From Hippasteria phrygiana (Eukaryota; Echinodermata; Asteroidea; Valvatida; Goniasteridae), in NCBI GenBank assembly GCA_037893225.1, contig JAZGUH010000554.1, positions 62,001-126,000 of the forward strand: 64,000 nt of DNA, written 5' to 3'. The notes below the pieces were generated by a model. It was given only the letters and a program-made list of their open reading frames with translations. It made no database searches and was not told the DNA's origin. A program made the position numbers and the translations under genes. Of the stretch, positions 1 to 12,643 are shown piece after piece. How positions within the stretch are numbered: position 1 is the stretch's first letter; the number at the start of each line of letters is the position of its first letter.

Positions 1-701
1 CCACCAGCACTCGCACACACACACCCGTCCTCCAATGCCCAGCAAAGCCCTCAAGAAAATCATAATGAATTCCAACTTACAGATAATAAACACTAAAATT
101 ATTTCCCTAAGGTCTTGCTATAAATGCACCATATGTAAATAACAGTGTCTTAAATTCGTATGCAATCATCCTAGTCCAAACAATGAACGAATTAGTACGT
201 TGTATCTATACTATGTGAATCCACAGCATGCAGTCCACGGCAACGTGCGTGCGCCATACCATCACACATGCATGTACTTCAATATACATGCTGTCTCTTC
301 ACGTAACTCTCTTCATTTGCATCAACAACTTTGTGGTCCCAAATTACCGCTTTTAACTTTACTAGACTTTACAAAAAATTACACTAAAATGATCTACATT
401 GTATAAACATAAGCGGATATAATACTGTTCAACCCCGGACTGCTGGTCATCATTGAATTTCCTAATTTTTGGCCCAAAATACAGTGAAAAATTCACACAT
501 GCCTGTGTTAGATTGAGCAGTGTGGTGCCAAAGTCAAGGGCCACGCAATAGGCCCTGTTTCCAAGACAACGAATGTATGATTCATAAATAAACGTACACA
601 TTAATTATAGGAACAACTAACATGCAAACTTAACACAAGCTACACAAACAAGGAAGTCTTGATCACCAACAATTATCCCATTATTGTTGTTTTCACTGCA
701 G
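1..701. other. upstream intron of the GPCR gene, nothing coding seen
   Basis: Begins with a CA-rich microsatellite-like stretch. Short open frames here have no recognisable domains and no splice context. It ends in a pyrimidine-rich tract and AG at 700-701, which is the acceptor of the first receptor exon. Earlier exons (signal peptide, extracellular domains, GPS/GAIN) must lie outside the window. Confidence 0.5.
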
Positions 702-814
702 GATATTCATGGGCAACAGCAGAGCCACATTGTACTGGATGTTATCAGCAAGATCGGCTGTGCAGTTTCTGTGGTGGCTCTGATTGTCACGTTGATCACA
801 TACCTAGTTAGCAA
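702..814 (+). CDS. adhesion-type GPCR, exon with transmembrane helix 1
   Basis: This exon encodes a hydrophobic helix with the signature LDVISKIGCAVSVVALIVTL, which matches TM1 of the adhesion (secretin-like, class B2) receptor family. It is bounded by an AG at 700-701 and the donor GTAAGT at 815. It ends two bases into a codon, and the next exon at 4036 supplies the third base to give a lysine. Receptors of this family sit in the plasma membrane and signal through G proteins after exposure of a tethered agonist. The GPS cleavage motif that precedes TM1 would be in the preceding exon, outside this window. The paralogue cannot be named from the membrane region alone. Confidence 0.85.
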
Positions 815-1582
815 GTAAGTGCTTACATTTATACAGGCCACTATGACATATTAGTCAAAACTTTCCAAGGTATATAAACATGATTTAGTGCAGATGCACC
901 TAACTTTAATAGCGGCACATAGGATATAACAGTCATTTTGAACAGCTGGTGGAATTTTCAGGCTGCGATTTCTTTTGTTACTATTATCAACCTCCTGAAT
1001 AAGGACGACGGCCATAGCCGCGGTTTGAAAAGACCACCTGGCCAGTTGGTCGTCTATATGCACATGTCTGTGCACACTCAATCCATTCATGTTTTAACTA
1101 TATGTGACCCCGCTCTGCAAAAAGGGCAATAATTATGTTGCAAAATATGAAAATAGTGTTTTTATGTATAGCTGGAAAGGCCATTTTATAAGCTTTCATT
1201 CGACACAAACACATTCTTTTTCCAACTTTATTCACAGAAATCAAAGATTGTGGTTATAAACTAGAATAATATATAGGTATCAAAGATGCAAAAAAATCCC
1301 TCGCTTAAAATCACCTGTTTAAAGAATTTATGCATAAAACGCATTACGCATATAAAAGCATACAGCGACGTATGTGCCCGTTTTGCGGAGCGGGTCACAT
1401 ATTGTCACACAAAACTCCAATTACAATGAATACGACCACTCTATTCAGTGTGGTGCCTATTGTTTGCATTTACGCTTGGCTGCACGGCGCCCGATATGGC
1501 ATACAAGCACCCCCCATCAATGACAGCCAGACACAAGGGGTTAAGTACAAGCTATAATAACCAATAAGAATTCTTCAAAAGC

Positions 1583-2030
1583 ACTTGAGCTGTGCTGAAA
1601 ATTTGAATATTCGATCGATTATCTAAGATTCAAATATTTAATCTGGAGTTTGAATATTCGAGTTTGAGTCCGAAATGCAAAGGTATTTTGGAAGGGGAAA
1701 ATTTTATAGTAAAATTGCATCTATTTGTGTTAAAAACACGTAATGATGAATGTACCTGTTCATATACGTTTTGTCGGCAAAATTAATTTCTCACCAGGGC
1801 AAAAAAAGTATTTCTGTATTTTTGCACGTGTGCTTGAACCTTTACTTAATCATTCCTTGGTGCTGGTGATAGTCATGAAAGTGAGAATCTGTTATAATGA
1901 TGATAATGAGCAGTTTTGTGCATTAATTAGACTGCCTCTGTACCTACGGCCATCCGGACAACTGAATATTTGAATATTTAATCGAATGTAAGGTGGAATA
2001 TTTGAATATTCAATTATTCGATTTGCTCGG
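1583..2030. repeat. AT-rich inverted-repeat element (GAATATTCG family)
   Basis: TTTGAATATTCGAT-type blocks at 1598-1690 are repeated in inverted form at 1963-2022, and the right end carries GCTCGGCCCT. The same termini and AT-rich blocks reappear around 57735-58400. This looks like a non-autonomous DNA transposon (MITE) family. Exact ends and target duplication were not resolved by eye. Confidence 0.5.
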
Positions 2031-2396
2031 CCCTAAAAAACACCCGTTTTGTTGCTTAGAATCCTCAAAAAAAAATTGAGAAGAGATGAATTGTAATTTT
2101 AGAGGTGGGGGTAAAACTTTCTTGGGATAAAGCAAGGAATCAGTATTTTGGGACTGCAAGCCCAATCCACAAGATGGCCTGTATGGTTGATGGTAAATAG
2201 GAAAGTGCCGACTCCGTAGAACATGAAGAATGAAAAGTGGCAGGAAAAATTGCTGATTAGTATGCTCTACCACAATCTCAAGAGTCTAACATTTGTTCAA
2301 ATCTCCAAGTGTAGTCGCCATTACTGTTGGCTTTTATTGGGAGATTCCTCCATTCAACAGTACCTTTTTATATTGATCATAAGTCAACTTTAAACA

Positions 2397-3711
2397 TACT
2401 GTAATTTTCGGAGTATAAGCCGCAGCACGCAAAAATCTGCAAATTAAGATTTAAAGTTGGCGTATTAGCCGCACCGGCATATAAGCCACACCGCGGCGCT
2501 GACGACGTCCAACCACAAAAGTCATCGTGCTGCATGCTGAAACGCTAGTATGTAAATGGTTCCACTCCACATGCAATCCTAATATAAAGTGTAAGCAGCG
2601 CGCGAACGAGTGTCACTATGGGCTCCGTGCACAACTACCCCCTCAGTGGAAAGAAAAGGCGAGTTGGGGGGTAAATATCGACGCCATCTTACCTGACTTC
2701 AATTTAAGGGGGTTTTCGAAACCTTGGCTTCGTCTCCGGCTTGGGCTTCGTCTCCGACTTCTAAATAACTGAAAAGCAAACCAAATGGAAATATTCCAAT
2801 TCTTGCTTTCATAATCAACCGAATGAATGTTCCTGAAGCAGAACATGCACCAAGATTTAGAATATTTGCATTTGGTTTGCTTCTCAGTTATTCAGAAATC
2901 GGAGAAGAAGCCGAAGTCGGAGACGAAGCCAGGGTTTCGAAAACCCCCGGTGTCTGGTTCCCGCTATGATATTCTTATTGAAAACGCAATTATCGAGAGT
3001 CGGCAAACAAACAAGGCAATCCCACTGGTATACGAGTATCACATGAACGAGGAGCACGGTGCATAACACCAGCGACGTACAGCCCATTGAAGCGCGGTTA
3101 CTATGTGGACAGCACCCTCATTCGACGCGCACTGAGCCCATTACAAATAAACTTTCATAAGTCCTTAAAAATTTACCAATTTTGGCGGGTTGGATGAGTG
3201 TCCTGGCTGGGTGGGCCGCGCAGCAGTTCTTTTTGTTTTCTGTTTTGTTTTGATGGGCTGGGGGGGGGGGGGGGGAGGGGGAATAAAAAAGAAAATTAAA
3301 ATGAAAACTTTAACCACTAATAATCTGAGCTCAACAGTCACCAATTGACCAGTGAAATAATAAGCAACATGGATTACACAACGATAAAACAGACAAAAAC
3401 TAACAAAAACTAACAGACGCACCACACGATTTGTAAGGTGTAAACGGTACTTACGGTACCTTTGCAAGTCTATTCAGTCACTCTGGACTGGTTTCCTCTA
3501 TTTCCAACACGTGATTAGAGCGAACGTAAACGGCAACCAACGAAAACATGACTGCCTGCACGCGTGGCCCGGGCTGAGGCGCTGCTTCTGTGACTGATTT
3601 TATTCTTCAAATGTTGCCGTATATTAAGCCGCCCAGGGTATAAGCCGCAGGGACATTTTCAGCGTGAGAATCAACGTATAAGCCGCAGCCTATATTCCGA
3701 AAATTACGGTA
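2397..3711. mobile_element. non-autonomous DNA element with TACYGTAATTTTCGGA termini
   Basis: The left end reads TACTGTAATTTTCGGA. The right end, read on the opposite strand, is TACCGTAATTTTCGGA, and both are followed inward by TATAAGCCGC motifs that recur inside. No transposase frame is present. A target duplication could not be assigned. A second fold-back (2707-2947) is nested inside. Confidence 0.6.
2707..2947. repeat. nested fold-back inside the 1.3-kb intron element
   Basis: The left arm at 2707-2800 (GGGGGTTTTCGAAACC, then GGCTTCGTCTCC) is repeated in inverted orientation at 2860-2947 (GGAGACGAAGCC, then GGTTTCGAAAACCCCC). The arms are about 90 bp with a 60-bp loop. The arginine- and lysine-rich ORFs across it are by-products of the repeat. 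Confidence 0.6.
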
Positions 3712-4035
3712 CTCACGTAACCACCGTTTGCATTTTTAGTTGGTAAATTATTGTGAATTGCAATCATCTTTTATCAGCAACCAACTCTGCCCTAAACTGA
3801 TAACTGTCTGCTCATTGGTGGAGGGAACCAATTAGTAATAATGTGTCTTAATTGCTCAAGGACACAAGCACCACAATCACCTGGCTGGCTCCAAGCCACA
3901 ATCTTGCGTTCAATCCACTACAACACTTGGCCACGGCACACATAGCACTATCACATAGCACTATCACACAGCACGTGATAGCACTTCACATTTCACTTGA
4001 TAGAGTACTACATGTATCTATGTTTGTTTTTGTAG

Positions 4036-4298
4036 GAAACTCCGCACCAAGCGGCCCCAGCAGATACTGATCAGCTTGTGCTTTGCCTTGCTGGGTCTCT
4101 ACTTGGTATTCTTGGTAGGTATCGATGCGACAGGCTCCGGGGCTGGGTGTATCATTGTGGCCGTCCTGATTCACTACTTCACCCTGGCATCTATTGCCTG
4201 GATGGCTGTGGAGGCCGGCAACATGTATCTTCTCTTCGTGAGGGTACTCAACGCCAATGTGCCTCGTTTCTTCCTGAAAGCATCAATCGCAGGCTGGG
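4036..4298 (+). CDS. adhesion-type GPCR, exon with TM2-TM3
   Basis: Encodes TM2 (QQILISLCFALLGLYLVFLV), a short extracellular loop, a cysteine at the top of TM3 (GCIIVAVLIHYF), the family-typical TLASIAWMAVEAGNMYLLF stretch, and the start of TM4. The acceptor TTTTTGTAG ends at 4035 and the donor GTAAGA starts at 4299. The reading frame joins the TM1 exon (phase 2) and the TM4 exon at 10178 (phase 1). The HYF..A..W.A.EA pattern is diagnostic for class B-type receptors, so identity of the family is secure while the subfamily is not. Confidence 0.88.
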
Positions 4299-7033
4299 GT
4301 AAGACTTTCTTTTTCTGGTCATGAAAGTTTAATCGGCTGTTCCATGCTTACTCTCAAAAATAATTTCCCATTTCCACGCGCAAGAAGCCAACACTTCAGA
4401 CGATACAAATCTGAAAGTTTGCTCAATTGAATCATCTCAAGTTCTCCAAATACCCGATTTAGGGAGCATTTCATATTCTCCAGATGCAGTATTAATTGCG
4501 GTCAGGGGTTTCAAAATGTTTTAGAGTAGCAGGCAGATAGATGAAAGTAGGCGGCAATGAGTCCTTGCCCCAAATAGCGCGCGTGGGGTCCGGGGCCCGC
4601 CGAGGGCCCCTGAAGTTTTCGGATTGTACATGCTCTCTGGTGCAATCTAGGCATTTCCTGGCATCTGAGACTAGGTTTTCAAAGATCCTACTGTACAGTA
4701 CCGACTTTGCATTCATTTATGAAATAAAAAAGAATGGCCAGGGGTTTCCCTGCGGGTGGTTAACCCATTTATCGGACTGCTAAGAGGAAATTTATTTTCA
4801 TAGAATTTGTTTTTTTCTTTCAAAAAATTTGGACAAGAGGATTCCCAGTTGATTGTAAATGTACATGTAATTATTGTATATATTTAGCAAGAGTAATTAA
4901 TATCTACCGAGTAATTCATATCTACTGAGTAATTCATATCTACCGAAAATGTGGGAAAAACAGCCCACCTCCTATTAATATTGTTTTACAGTCGTAGAAA
5001 TGTAAGTTACACCTTCTTCCTCCATGGTTACACCGCATGCCTTTTTGTTCATGCGCACAAAACCCCTTAAATTCGGATTAACAGAGTTAAATGATCTGAA
5101 ATGCAACAAGAAGACGCTGAAATATATCTGGAAAAAAAAACCTGAGGTGTGCCTATGGATGTGCAAGTTATGGGCATAATGTACGTAATTGCAGAACAGC
5201 TTGCTCGAGAACCTCCGTCCTCATTCAAAATGGGTCTGACCACCGAGATCGATTGCGAATTGGGCCGGGCGGGCGCGGGCCGGCAAGATCGGAGGGCCGG
5301 GTTGACAAGGCTTCACTCGTTGAGTAAAGTTGGAGTACTTTTACGTGCGACATTTACCTTCAGTTGGCTTCTTTACTGTACTTCAGAAAGACTAACGTTT
5401 GTTTGTATTTTGGCATTGTTGATAAGTAATAGCTGATAATTAATATGGACGCCGCGCCTACAATCACACGTGAGCTAGCTCAGCTGAGCTGTCAAAAAAA
5501 CATCGTCTTGTGTACAACGCTTGCGCCGCACGTGTTTCTCTTTTCTCAAGGCGAATTTCGCTTCACGCTACGTGCATTGTACACTGGGAACAATATGGGT
5601 GCACTACGCTAATTTATGTCCGAATTTATGCACCAGCTCATTAACATAAAAAGTATACCCACAACTTTTTTTTTAAAAGGAGAGTTTGTGCCTCAAAATT
5701 TTGTTGGATTGTGTAAACATAGCCCAGCATCAACTCCCTGGTTTCTGGGCTTCCATCTGTGTGCAGACTTGATAAAATTACTGTTGAAAAATGGGTCCTA
5801 TTTGCCATAGAAAGTGGAGGGATGCCATGTTAAAAATGGCTGTTGATCGGCTTGGGAAATAGGACATTTTTGCAGGTGGGTTTGTTTTGTGTCAATAATT
5901 AAAAATGTAATTGGTTAACCCCCCAAAAATAGAACAGAAAATGAGAGATAAAAGATCAGATAATAAATGACATTTGTTTTTGTAGACCCCAGTGATGCTG
6001 GGGTACAGGTTATTTGGCCCTGAACTTTGTTGATTTTACATGGTTGTCAATGGGAGCTTGAATTAGTGTGGTGCACCCATAGACGGTGGCATGTGCGGTT
6101 GCTTCTTGCACTTGCACTTGACCAAGGCTAGCAACAAAGCAACGCACACGCGCAGATGCGCTTTAGGGGTTGGAGTTATTGAAGCAATTGCTCTAACCCC
6201 CCAGGGCTTAGTAGTCTTTTCTCAAGACTTAAAGTTCGCAACAAGTTAGCAGCGTGTACGTACATTGTACATTGGGAATAATACAGTAGCATTCAGTGCG
6301 GTGGTTTGCACTTGACCAAGACTACATCTGCACCATATCGATGGAATATGCACTATGTGCGCTATAAATGAACGGTGCGGACTGCAAAGAAGTTTTGTCG
6401 GGCCGGGTTTAGAAAACGATCCAAGAAACAACACATTTAGTACATAATGTTTTTTTTTATTCCTCCATGGTACATACGTTATATACATACATGTATGTAC
6501 TATTCTACCGTCAAATTTATTGGAAATAACTGGAATTTCGAGCAAGGTAATCTGGACTAATCCACACTTAATACAAATCTTAGATAAATCTTGAACGTGC
6601 GAAAAGCAATATCGCGATATTGGGCCGCGTAACATAGAGACATGTACGTTATGCGGTCTGGGTAGTGAGCCATGTATACTTCACGCTGCATGCTATGCTA
6701 GCCCCCGTAAATTACGATCCATGGACCAGGATGTATTTGTTTTGGTGAACAAACAAAATATCATTTCTACTAAAAACAAGGATCTATTCCCCCAAAGCGG
6801 TAGCTCAGGGAATTTTTATTTTTTTTTCATGATTGAAAAAAAGTAGCCAGCGCAAAAGTTCAAATAGCCGGTCAAATTCGCCGGTTGCCGGCTTATTTTG
6901 AAACCCCTGGCAGTACAGCTCTTTTTTCTTTGTGGCGCCAAATTCCTTACCTCAAACCTTGCTGATGAATAGGAAGGCAGACGGCTCTAATAACTGAATA
7001 ATCACGAGGTCAGAACTGCAATGTGGAGCTCAT

Positions 7034-7200
7034 ATGAGGCACCATGGATTAATGCCAATTTGCATGCGCACGCGTGTCTTTGCGTTTCAAACGAGGGAGA
7101 TTTTGGCACGCATTTGCACGCATCGGCACTCATCGGCACGGACTTGCGTGCAGTGGCACGCAGTGGCACGCAGTAGCCTTCAGTGGCACGCAAACCAACT
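7034..7200. repeat. GGCACGCA short tandem array, copy a
   Basis: Degenerate repeats of about 10-11 bp built on GGCACGCAT/GGCACGCAG. The left border, CCATGGATTAATGCC followed by AATTTGC, is the inverse of the border of the array near 9300, showing one repeat family in two orientations. Confidence 0.6.
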
Positions 7201-9117
7201 TATTTGCTACCAGCCCGAGTGTACAATAGAGATCGTCTCTGGTGGCACCTTTTATGTCCTGGGTATTCCGCTAATCCGGATTAGTGTGCAACAAGTAGAT
7301 GTAATCTTTCTTTCTGGAAGTTGGGGCTTATGCGATTTCTCATAGGTTTTCTGTAGAATTTGCGATACAGTTTCTCGGACTTGTTTTCGTAAGAAAAACT
7401 ACAAACCACAAATCCGAGACAAAAGATACGAGAATTTGAAAAGGTCCTCCATGAAAATTCTTGACTCTTTAAACATGTATATGTAGGTCCTTATATCTTT
7501 ATCATGTAAAAGTTGTTTCATTTGTCTCTGCCATCTTGAATTTCTCTACAGTTTCATAATTCGTAAGTGCCATGTTAGAGCTTTTATAATTATCTCACAA
7601 TCAAGAAATCGTTTAGGAAATCGGTTAAAATCTTGACTCTTCAAATTGAATTGATGGAAATTTAAAGGTAAACATACATCTAGGTCCCTATACCCTTTAT
7701 CATGTAAAAGTTGTTTCAGTGGGCGTCGCATTCTTGAATTTCGTCCCTATTTCGCAATTCATAGCCATGTTAGAACTTTATTTTTAACGAACTTGCAATA
7801 AAAATAATCGTGTGTTTTTTTGTGTTTTTTCTTAATAAAGCAAAGAAATTAATAAATAATACAAGAAAGAATTGAACTGGGTCAACTCGACAAAATGGAT
7901 GGAAAGGCGAACATGTACAAAATGTAATTGTATAGAGAACCGGAGTCTGGCGTCAGTTGGCACGACTGGCTCCAAACAATGGAGATTTCGACAATTCCTT
8001 TGTTAACAGCCAGTCATGAAAAAACCACATTGACACAAAATGACAAAAGTATTCTGGTTCCAAAAAATATCATTGACGTCATCACTTCGGTACTCTATAG
8101 GTCACGGTCCACATGTCTATCATATAAAAGTTGTATCAATGGGCGCCGCCATCTCGGATTGCGCTCTCATGTCGTAATTCGTAAGCGCGCCATGCTAGAT
8201 TTATCTTTAATGATCTCACAATCAAGAAATACTGTAACAAGACTAAGTCACGCAATCGCCAAATTTGAACTGGCATCGATGCTATTTATTCCTAAAAAAA
8301 CATTCTCTGAAAAAGCGTTGTATACAATAACGCTGATGGGTTATGGGCAAATCTATCAGAAAAGAATATTATTAACTTCTAATCAAGTCTAGACTCTTTG
8401 CCTCCCTAAATTGCCTTGCCTGTAAAAAGCATTCCATTTGACGGAAGTAAATGATGTAGGCCTATCCCCGACGCAAACAATCTTACTGAATATAGGCCTA
8501 TTCCTATAACTGCGACTTGAACAATCTGAAACGGTTCTTCGTTCGATTTTTCGTACAATAATGGGCTGTGTTTTAAATTTCCAAAGATTTGTATCCAGTG
8601 ATGACGAAGCACTGGGTTTTTTATGCGTTGGTAAACTTGAATATTGGTGTCATCTACGCGTAATTTCTTTAAAACATATTTTTCTCTCCCCCCCCCCCAA
8701 AAAAAAATTAGGAAATAAATGATGCTGTCTTTCACCAGATTTCCACATTTATAGTGTCATGTCCAATGTTTAAGTGAAAATCACGAAAACTTGAAATAAA
8801 TAAGAAATCCGCATAGACTAAAATACTTTACAAATCTAAGCCCCGCTAGAATCATCATTGCGTAAGAAAAGCCTTTGAATTGCCAGTTTAATTAGGTGTA
8901 TTCTGACCAAAGCCACTAAAAAGATGAGTCATCAGTCCACCATTGTGGCACACTAACCCTTTTTGAAACCCTGGTCCTTTTATGACACCCTCTCCATCTG
9001 GTAATCTGTCCATCTTGACCAGCCGGCCGGCCTGTGTTCCTTTGTTATCGTTAATCCCAGATTGATAAACAGCGCAAATAAAGATACGGTTGAGCATTTA
9101 TACCTGTGTGCTCACTG

Positions 9118-9300
9118 GATGGAACGCATCGGCACGCATCGGCACGCACCGGCACGCACTGGCACGCACTGGCACGCAATAGAATGCAGGGGGCCCGTGC
9201 CTTTGCGTGCCTTTGCGTGCAATTGCGTGCGGACCCGTCCGCACGCGTGAGCATGCGTGTGGACGGGTCCGCACGCTTGCGCACGCAAATTAGCATTAGT
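9118..9300. repeat. GGCACGCA short tandem array, copy b, with internal inversion
   Basis: Begins with five GGCACGCAC-type units, then switches strand to TGCCTTTGCGTGCC units. It continues into GGACCCGTCCGCACGCGTG, whose halves are palindromic. The array therefore has strong hairpin potential. Its outer border matches the 7034 array in reverse. Confidence 0.6.
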
Positions 9301-10177
9301 CCATGGTCCATAAAGCCCAGGCGGTTTGTCAAAGGTTTCCAGTTTGCAGCGATCAGACCATGGACAAAGAACCGTATTAGTGGAGGTCTTGCTGCAATTA
9401 ATGTTTATTAAGATCTGTTGTTTGAAACACTTAATAATTTCCATTGTCCACCAAGATGGATTAGCCAGAAAGCCAGAGGATTAGTGGTGCCGTAAAAGAG
9501 TATCGAAGTCTGACCTCAGTTAGCAGGACAACTGGCTCCAAACAAATGTAAATTTTGACTGTTCCTTTGTTAACAGCCAGTCATGCAAACACATTGACAC
9601 AAAATAACAAAACTGGTTCCTAACATTGCATTGACGTCATCACTTCGGTACTCTTTTGCGCAAGCACTTGCAGCCAGAGGACCACACATTCTCATGAATA
9701 TTGCGGTGACGAAAGTACTTGTGTACACTGACCTGTGTAGAATGAGCTCATTATATCAGCCAACTGAGCGTAAATACTGGTACCGCAAAAAACAGCATTA
9801 CTGCAATTGATACTGCTTTCAGACAATATGAAGTGGTCCCTTATCATTATCTAATCAGATTTTTAAGGGCACTTGAAGTGAAGCAATTTTTCCAAGGGTG
9901 AAAACCACACAGTGGAAATGCTTTCAGTTATTGTTACACTGCTCTTAAACTACAATTTCAGATGGGGGCCAAGGGTGAAACCCCGACATTGTGTTGACAA
10001 CAGTAAATTATGTTCATATTCAGTTGATAATAACAGACCCAAGTGTTCAAAATCACATGCAGTCTGCAATCACATGCAGTCGAGCACCACTATGAGTTTG
10101 TAACTTGACTGGCTATTTAAAAAATAGAAATTATCGTCTGTTGAGATCATTTCTTTGTTTTGTTGTTTTGCTTTTAG

Positions 10178-10244
10178 GTCTGCCATTACTGATTGTCGTC
10201 ATTGTTCTTGCTGTCGATTACACAGAGTATGCTAACCCCACTTA
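10178..10244 (+). CDS. adhesion-type GPCR, short exon with TM4
   Basis: 67-bp exon encoding a hydrophobic stretch LPLLIVVIVLAVDY (TM4) and the start of extracellular loop 2 (TEYANPT). Acceptor TTTTAG ends at 10177; donor GTAAGT begins at 10245. It is in frame with the exons on both sides, and the split tyrosine codon TA|C is completed at 10537. Loop 2 carries the cysteine (YCFLKPG) that normally pairs with the TM3 cysteine. Confidence 0.8.
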
Positions 10245-10536
10245 GTAAGTATACTTTAGCATGATTAATCATTTTCTTAGTGGAAATCCTTGATATTTAA
10301 TACCATCTCCAGACAAATGTACAGTGGAGGTATAAACAAAAATGAACAGTTTTGGTGCAAGATTTAACCATGGATGTTGAACCAATCACAGAACATACAC
10401 AAATCTGAAACTTGAAAAGGCATCATTTTTAACTCGTCTTGCGACAATTATGAATTAGTGAAATTCTACAGCAGATGTTATGTTTTGTACCACCCTAGAT
10501 CTTATAACTACTATTTGTCTGTTCTACCTTCCACAG

Positions 10537-11032
10537 CTGCTTTCTAAAGCCAGGTAATGCCATATACTTTGGCCAGCTGCTTCCAATCGGCCTCATGCTT
10601 CTCTTCAACTTCGTCGTTTTCACGCTGGTCATGCGCAAGCTGACCTGCGCACGCAAGACCATCGGTAGCACCTCCGACAAGAGCAAGCGGGAGGAGACGA
10701 TTCGCCGCCTGCAGAATGCCGTAGCCATCTCTGTCCTCCTAGGCCTGACCTGGGTCTTTGGGCTTCTCTCCGTCTTCCAGACCGTCAACTTTGCCTTCCA
10801 GATTCTGTTCACTGTCTGCAACTCACTGCAGGGCCTGATGATCTTCATCCTGTTCTGCGCGCGGCAGAAGGAGGTGCGCCAGGTGTGGCAAGAGAAGTTT
10901 AAATGCAAGAGGGAGACTTACGGCTTGGGAGCGGTGTCAGGGACAGGCACTGAATTAAACACAAGAGGTGGTAACCCGCTGTCCAGCCAGGGCACAAAGA
11001 GTACCGACATTAGCGAAGCAGTGAAATCCTAA
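10537..11032 (+). CDS. adhesion-type GPCR, terminal exon with TM5-TM7 and C-tail
   Basis: Opens with loop 2 (YCFLKPGNAIYFGQLLPIG) and contains TM5 (LLFNFVVFTLVM). Intracellular loop 3 (RKTIGSTSDKSKREETIRRL) leads into TM6 with the family hallmark GLTWVFGLL, TM7 (FAFQILFTVCNSLQGLMIFI) and a cytoplasmic tail of about 60 residues that ends in SEAVKS at the TAA stop. The C-terminus is not a classical PDZ ligand. Together with the three upstream exons this gives a complete seven-helix domain. The codon use (GC-rich third positions) differs from the AT-rich surroundings, as expected for an expressed host exon. Confidence 0.9.
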
Positions 11033-11269
11033 ACTCAGTTTTTCTCCTCTGTGATGCTCTTGCTGTTATCAATACTGGGGACTTTGGGTTGGGACAGACA
11101 TGTTGTTTAACATTTGCGAATTATTTTTTACTTTTTTCATTTTCTCTAAAGGAGAGGTATATATCATTTCCACATAATTTGTATGGATGTATGACCACTT
11201 TTGTTTGTCTTGTTTTGATGAGATACAATTCAATTCCTGGTTAAGTCTGTGTTTATGTGAAATAATAAG

Positions 11270-11445
11270 CAATCATCTGTCTGTGCATCTATCTGTGTAT
11301 CGGGCTGTGCATATATCTGTGCATCGGGCTGTCCATCTATCTGTGCATTGGCTGTCCATCTATCTATCTATCTATCTATCTGTCTGTCTGTCCATCTATC
11401 TATCTGTCCATCTATCTATCTATCTGTCCATCTACATATCTTTTT
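11270..11445. repeat. TCTGTCCATCTATC microsatellite, block 1
   Basis: Imperfect tetranucleotide array of TCTG, TCCA and TCTA units. A homologous block lies at 11780-12050, separated by about 330 bp of unique AT-rich sequence. Confidence 0.8.
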
Positions 11446-11779
11446 CATATTGGTTTATTGATCCATTCTGTTAAAACTGAATTATAATAGATTTACAAAA
11501 TATAAATGACAATTAAAGATAAATTAAACTATTAAAAAAGACAGTACGAAACACAATATTATATATTATTTAACCACATTATTGCTCCATGTTGTGTAAT
11601 TTAATTAAGTATGGTATTGCACTGTCCTGCATTCATTATTTTTACATCGGATTTCGGGAATTTTTAAGTTGTTTCTTAAGACCCTAGTATTATTTTTGGG
11701 TGGAATGAACTGTTTAAATTGATTTGTTCTCTCTGATGTTTTTTATATAAAAAGCCACACACAACGATTTTCTTCGATC

Positions 11780-12050
11780 AGTCTGTCCATCTATCTATCT
11801 GTCCGTCTCTGTCCATCTATCTGTCCATTTGCTCGTCTGTCTATCTGTCCGTCGGGCCGTCCGTCCGTCTGTCCAGCTGTCCATCTATCTGGCTGTCCAT
11901 CTATCTGGCTGTCAATCTCTCGGGCTTTCGATCTCTCGGGCTGTCAATCTCTCGGGCTTTCGATCTATCTGTCTGTCCATCCATCGGGCTGTCCATCCAT
12001 CTGTCCATCTATCCATCTATCTCTTTGTCCATCTCTCTCTCTCTCTGATG
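11780..12050. repeat. TCTGTCCATCTATC microsatellite, block 2
   Basis: Same unit family as block 1, with more GTCGGGC and TCTCGGGC variants, which suggests independent drift after duplication. It ends in a short CTCTCTCT run. Confidence 0.8.
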
Positions 12051-12567
12051 ATATTGGTTTTTTACACTTAATTTTTGAAATGTGCCCCAAATTGTGATTA
12101 TCGGTTTCTTCTTTTTTCCCCTCTAGATCTGTTATAGGATGGGGCTATTGGGGCTTACAATAAATTCTAGTGCCTTGTACACGGAGGACCTTTGTTGGAA
12201 GACTTGCTTTTTTAGTCTAAGAAGGTTTACAATAACAAGGTGAAAAACTAATTTTTATATTTCACATTAAAAAGATACGTTTTAAGATGTGATTTAAAAA
12301 CAGTCAGGGAGTTCGGTTCCCGTAAGTCTCTTGGTAACTTGTTCCACAGCTGTAGGGCCATCCTGCAAAAAGCTCTTTCCCCAGCTGACTTAAGTTTGAC
12401 TGATGGGACCCTGAGGAGAGTTGTATCTGATGACTACCTACAGTAGATTCAACATGATATGCCCGTCACTCGATATTTTTGAACTACTTGCATTTTTAAA
12501 AACAGGAACAATAGTACCGGTATTGGATAAGCCAATCACAATTAGAATTGGTCAAACAAACCACAAG

Positions 12568-12643
12568 GGCAAGATAGCTCAGTTGGTACATCGATCGCTG
12601 GTATGGTATTCCGGAGGTCGCAGGTTTGAATCCCGCTCCTGCC
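12568..12643 (+). repeat. tRNA-like sequence (degenerate tRNA or SINE head)
   Basis: A 76-nt segment with GGCAAGA / TCCTGCC acceptor strands (six of seven pairs), the A box TAGCTCAGTTGGTA and the B box GGTTTGAATCC. The anticodon stem is weak: CTGGT/TCCGG around a seven-base loop that reads GGT, nominally threonine. The D stem is broken. Better read as a tRNA pseudogene or tRNA-derived SINE head than as a working tRNA. Confidence 0.55.

Larger units (their letters stand above)
815..4035 (+). other. GPCR intron filled with fold-back repeats
   Basis: Intron between the TM1 and TM2-3 exons. It contains an AT-rich GAATATTCG inverted-repeat element (about 1583-2030) and a 1.3-kb element with TACYGTAATTTTCGGA termini (2397-3711), itself holding an internal fold-back and a G16 tract. 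No host exon is seen in it. Confidence 0.6.
4299..10177 (+). other. GPCR intron with dispersed repeats
   Basis: 5.9-kb intron. Recognisable contents are a repeat at about 5690-5890 related to the interior of the 30742-32734 element; GC-rich GGCACGCA arrays at 7034-7200 and 9118-9300 in opposite orientation; and a dispersed direct repeat at 7930-8100 and 9500-9660 sharing CCTTTGTTAACAGCCAGTCA and TTGACGTCATCACTTCGGTA. A C9 tract lies at 8690. No convincing exon is visible. Confidence 0.5.
11033..12567. other. GPCR 3' UTR and intergenic DNA with tetranucleotide microsatellites
   Basis: After the stop codon there are two (TCTG/TCCATCTA)n pyrimidine-rich microsatellite blocks at 11270-11445 and 11780-12050. 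Their ORFs, with LSVHLSIYLS repeats, are not genes. 12120-12420 resembles the tail of an old interspersed repeat. No clear polyadenylation site was assigned. Confidence 0.5.

Noticed and set aside
7928..8392. 154-residue ORF in a GPCR intron
   Set aside because: Lies over a dispersed repeat also found at 9500-9660 and has no domain or splice context.
11270..12071. ORFs rich in LSVHLSIYLS
   Set aside because: Translation of tetranucleotide microsatellites.
12568..12643. Functional tRNA-Thr
   Set aside because: D stem and anticodon stem are not properly paired; more likely a SINE head or pseudogene.
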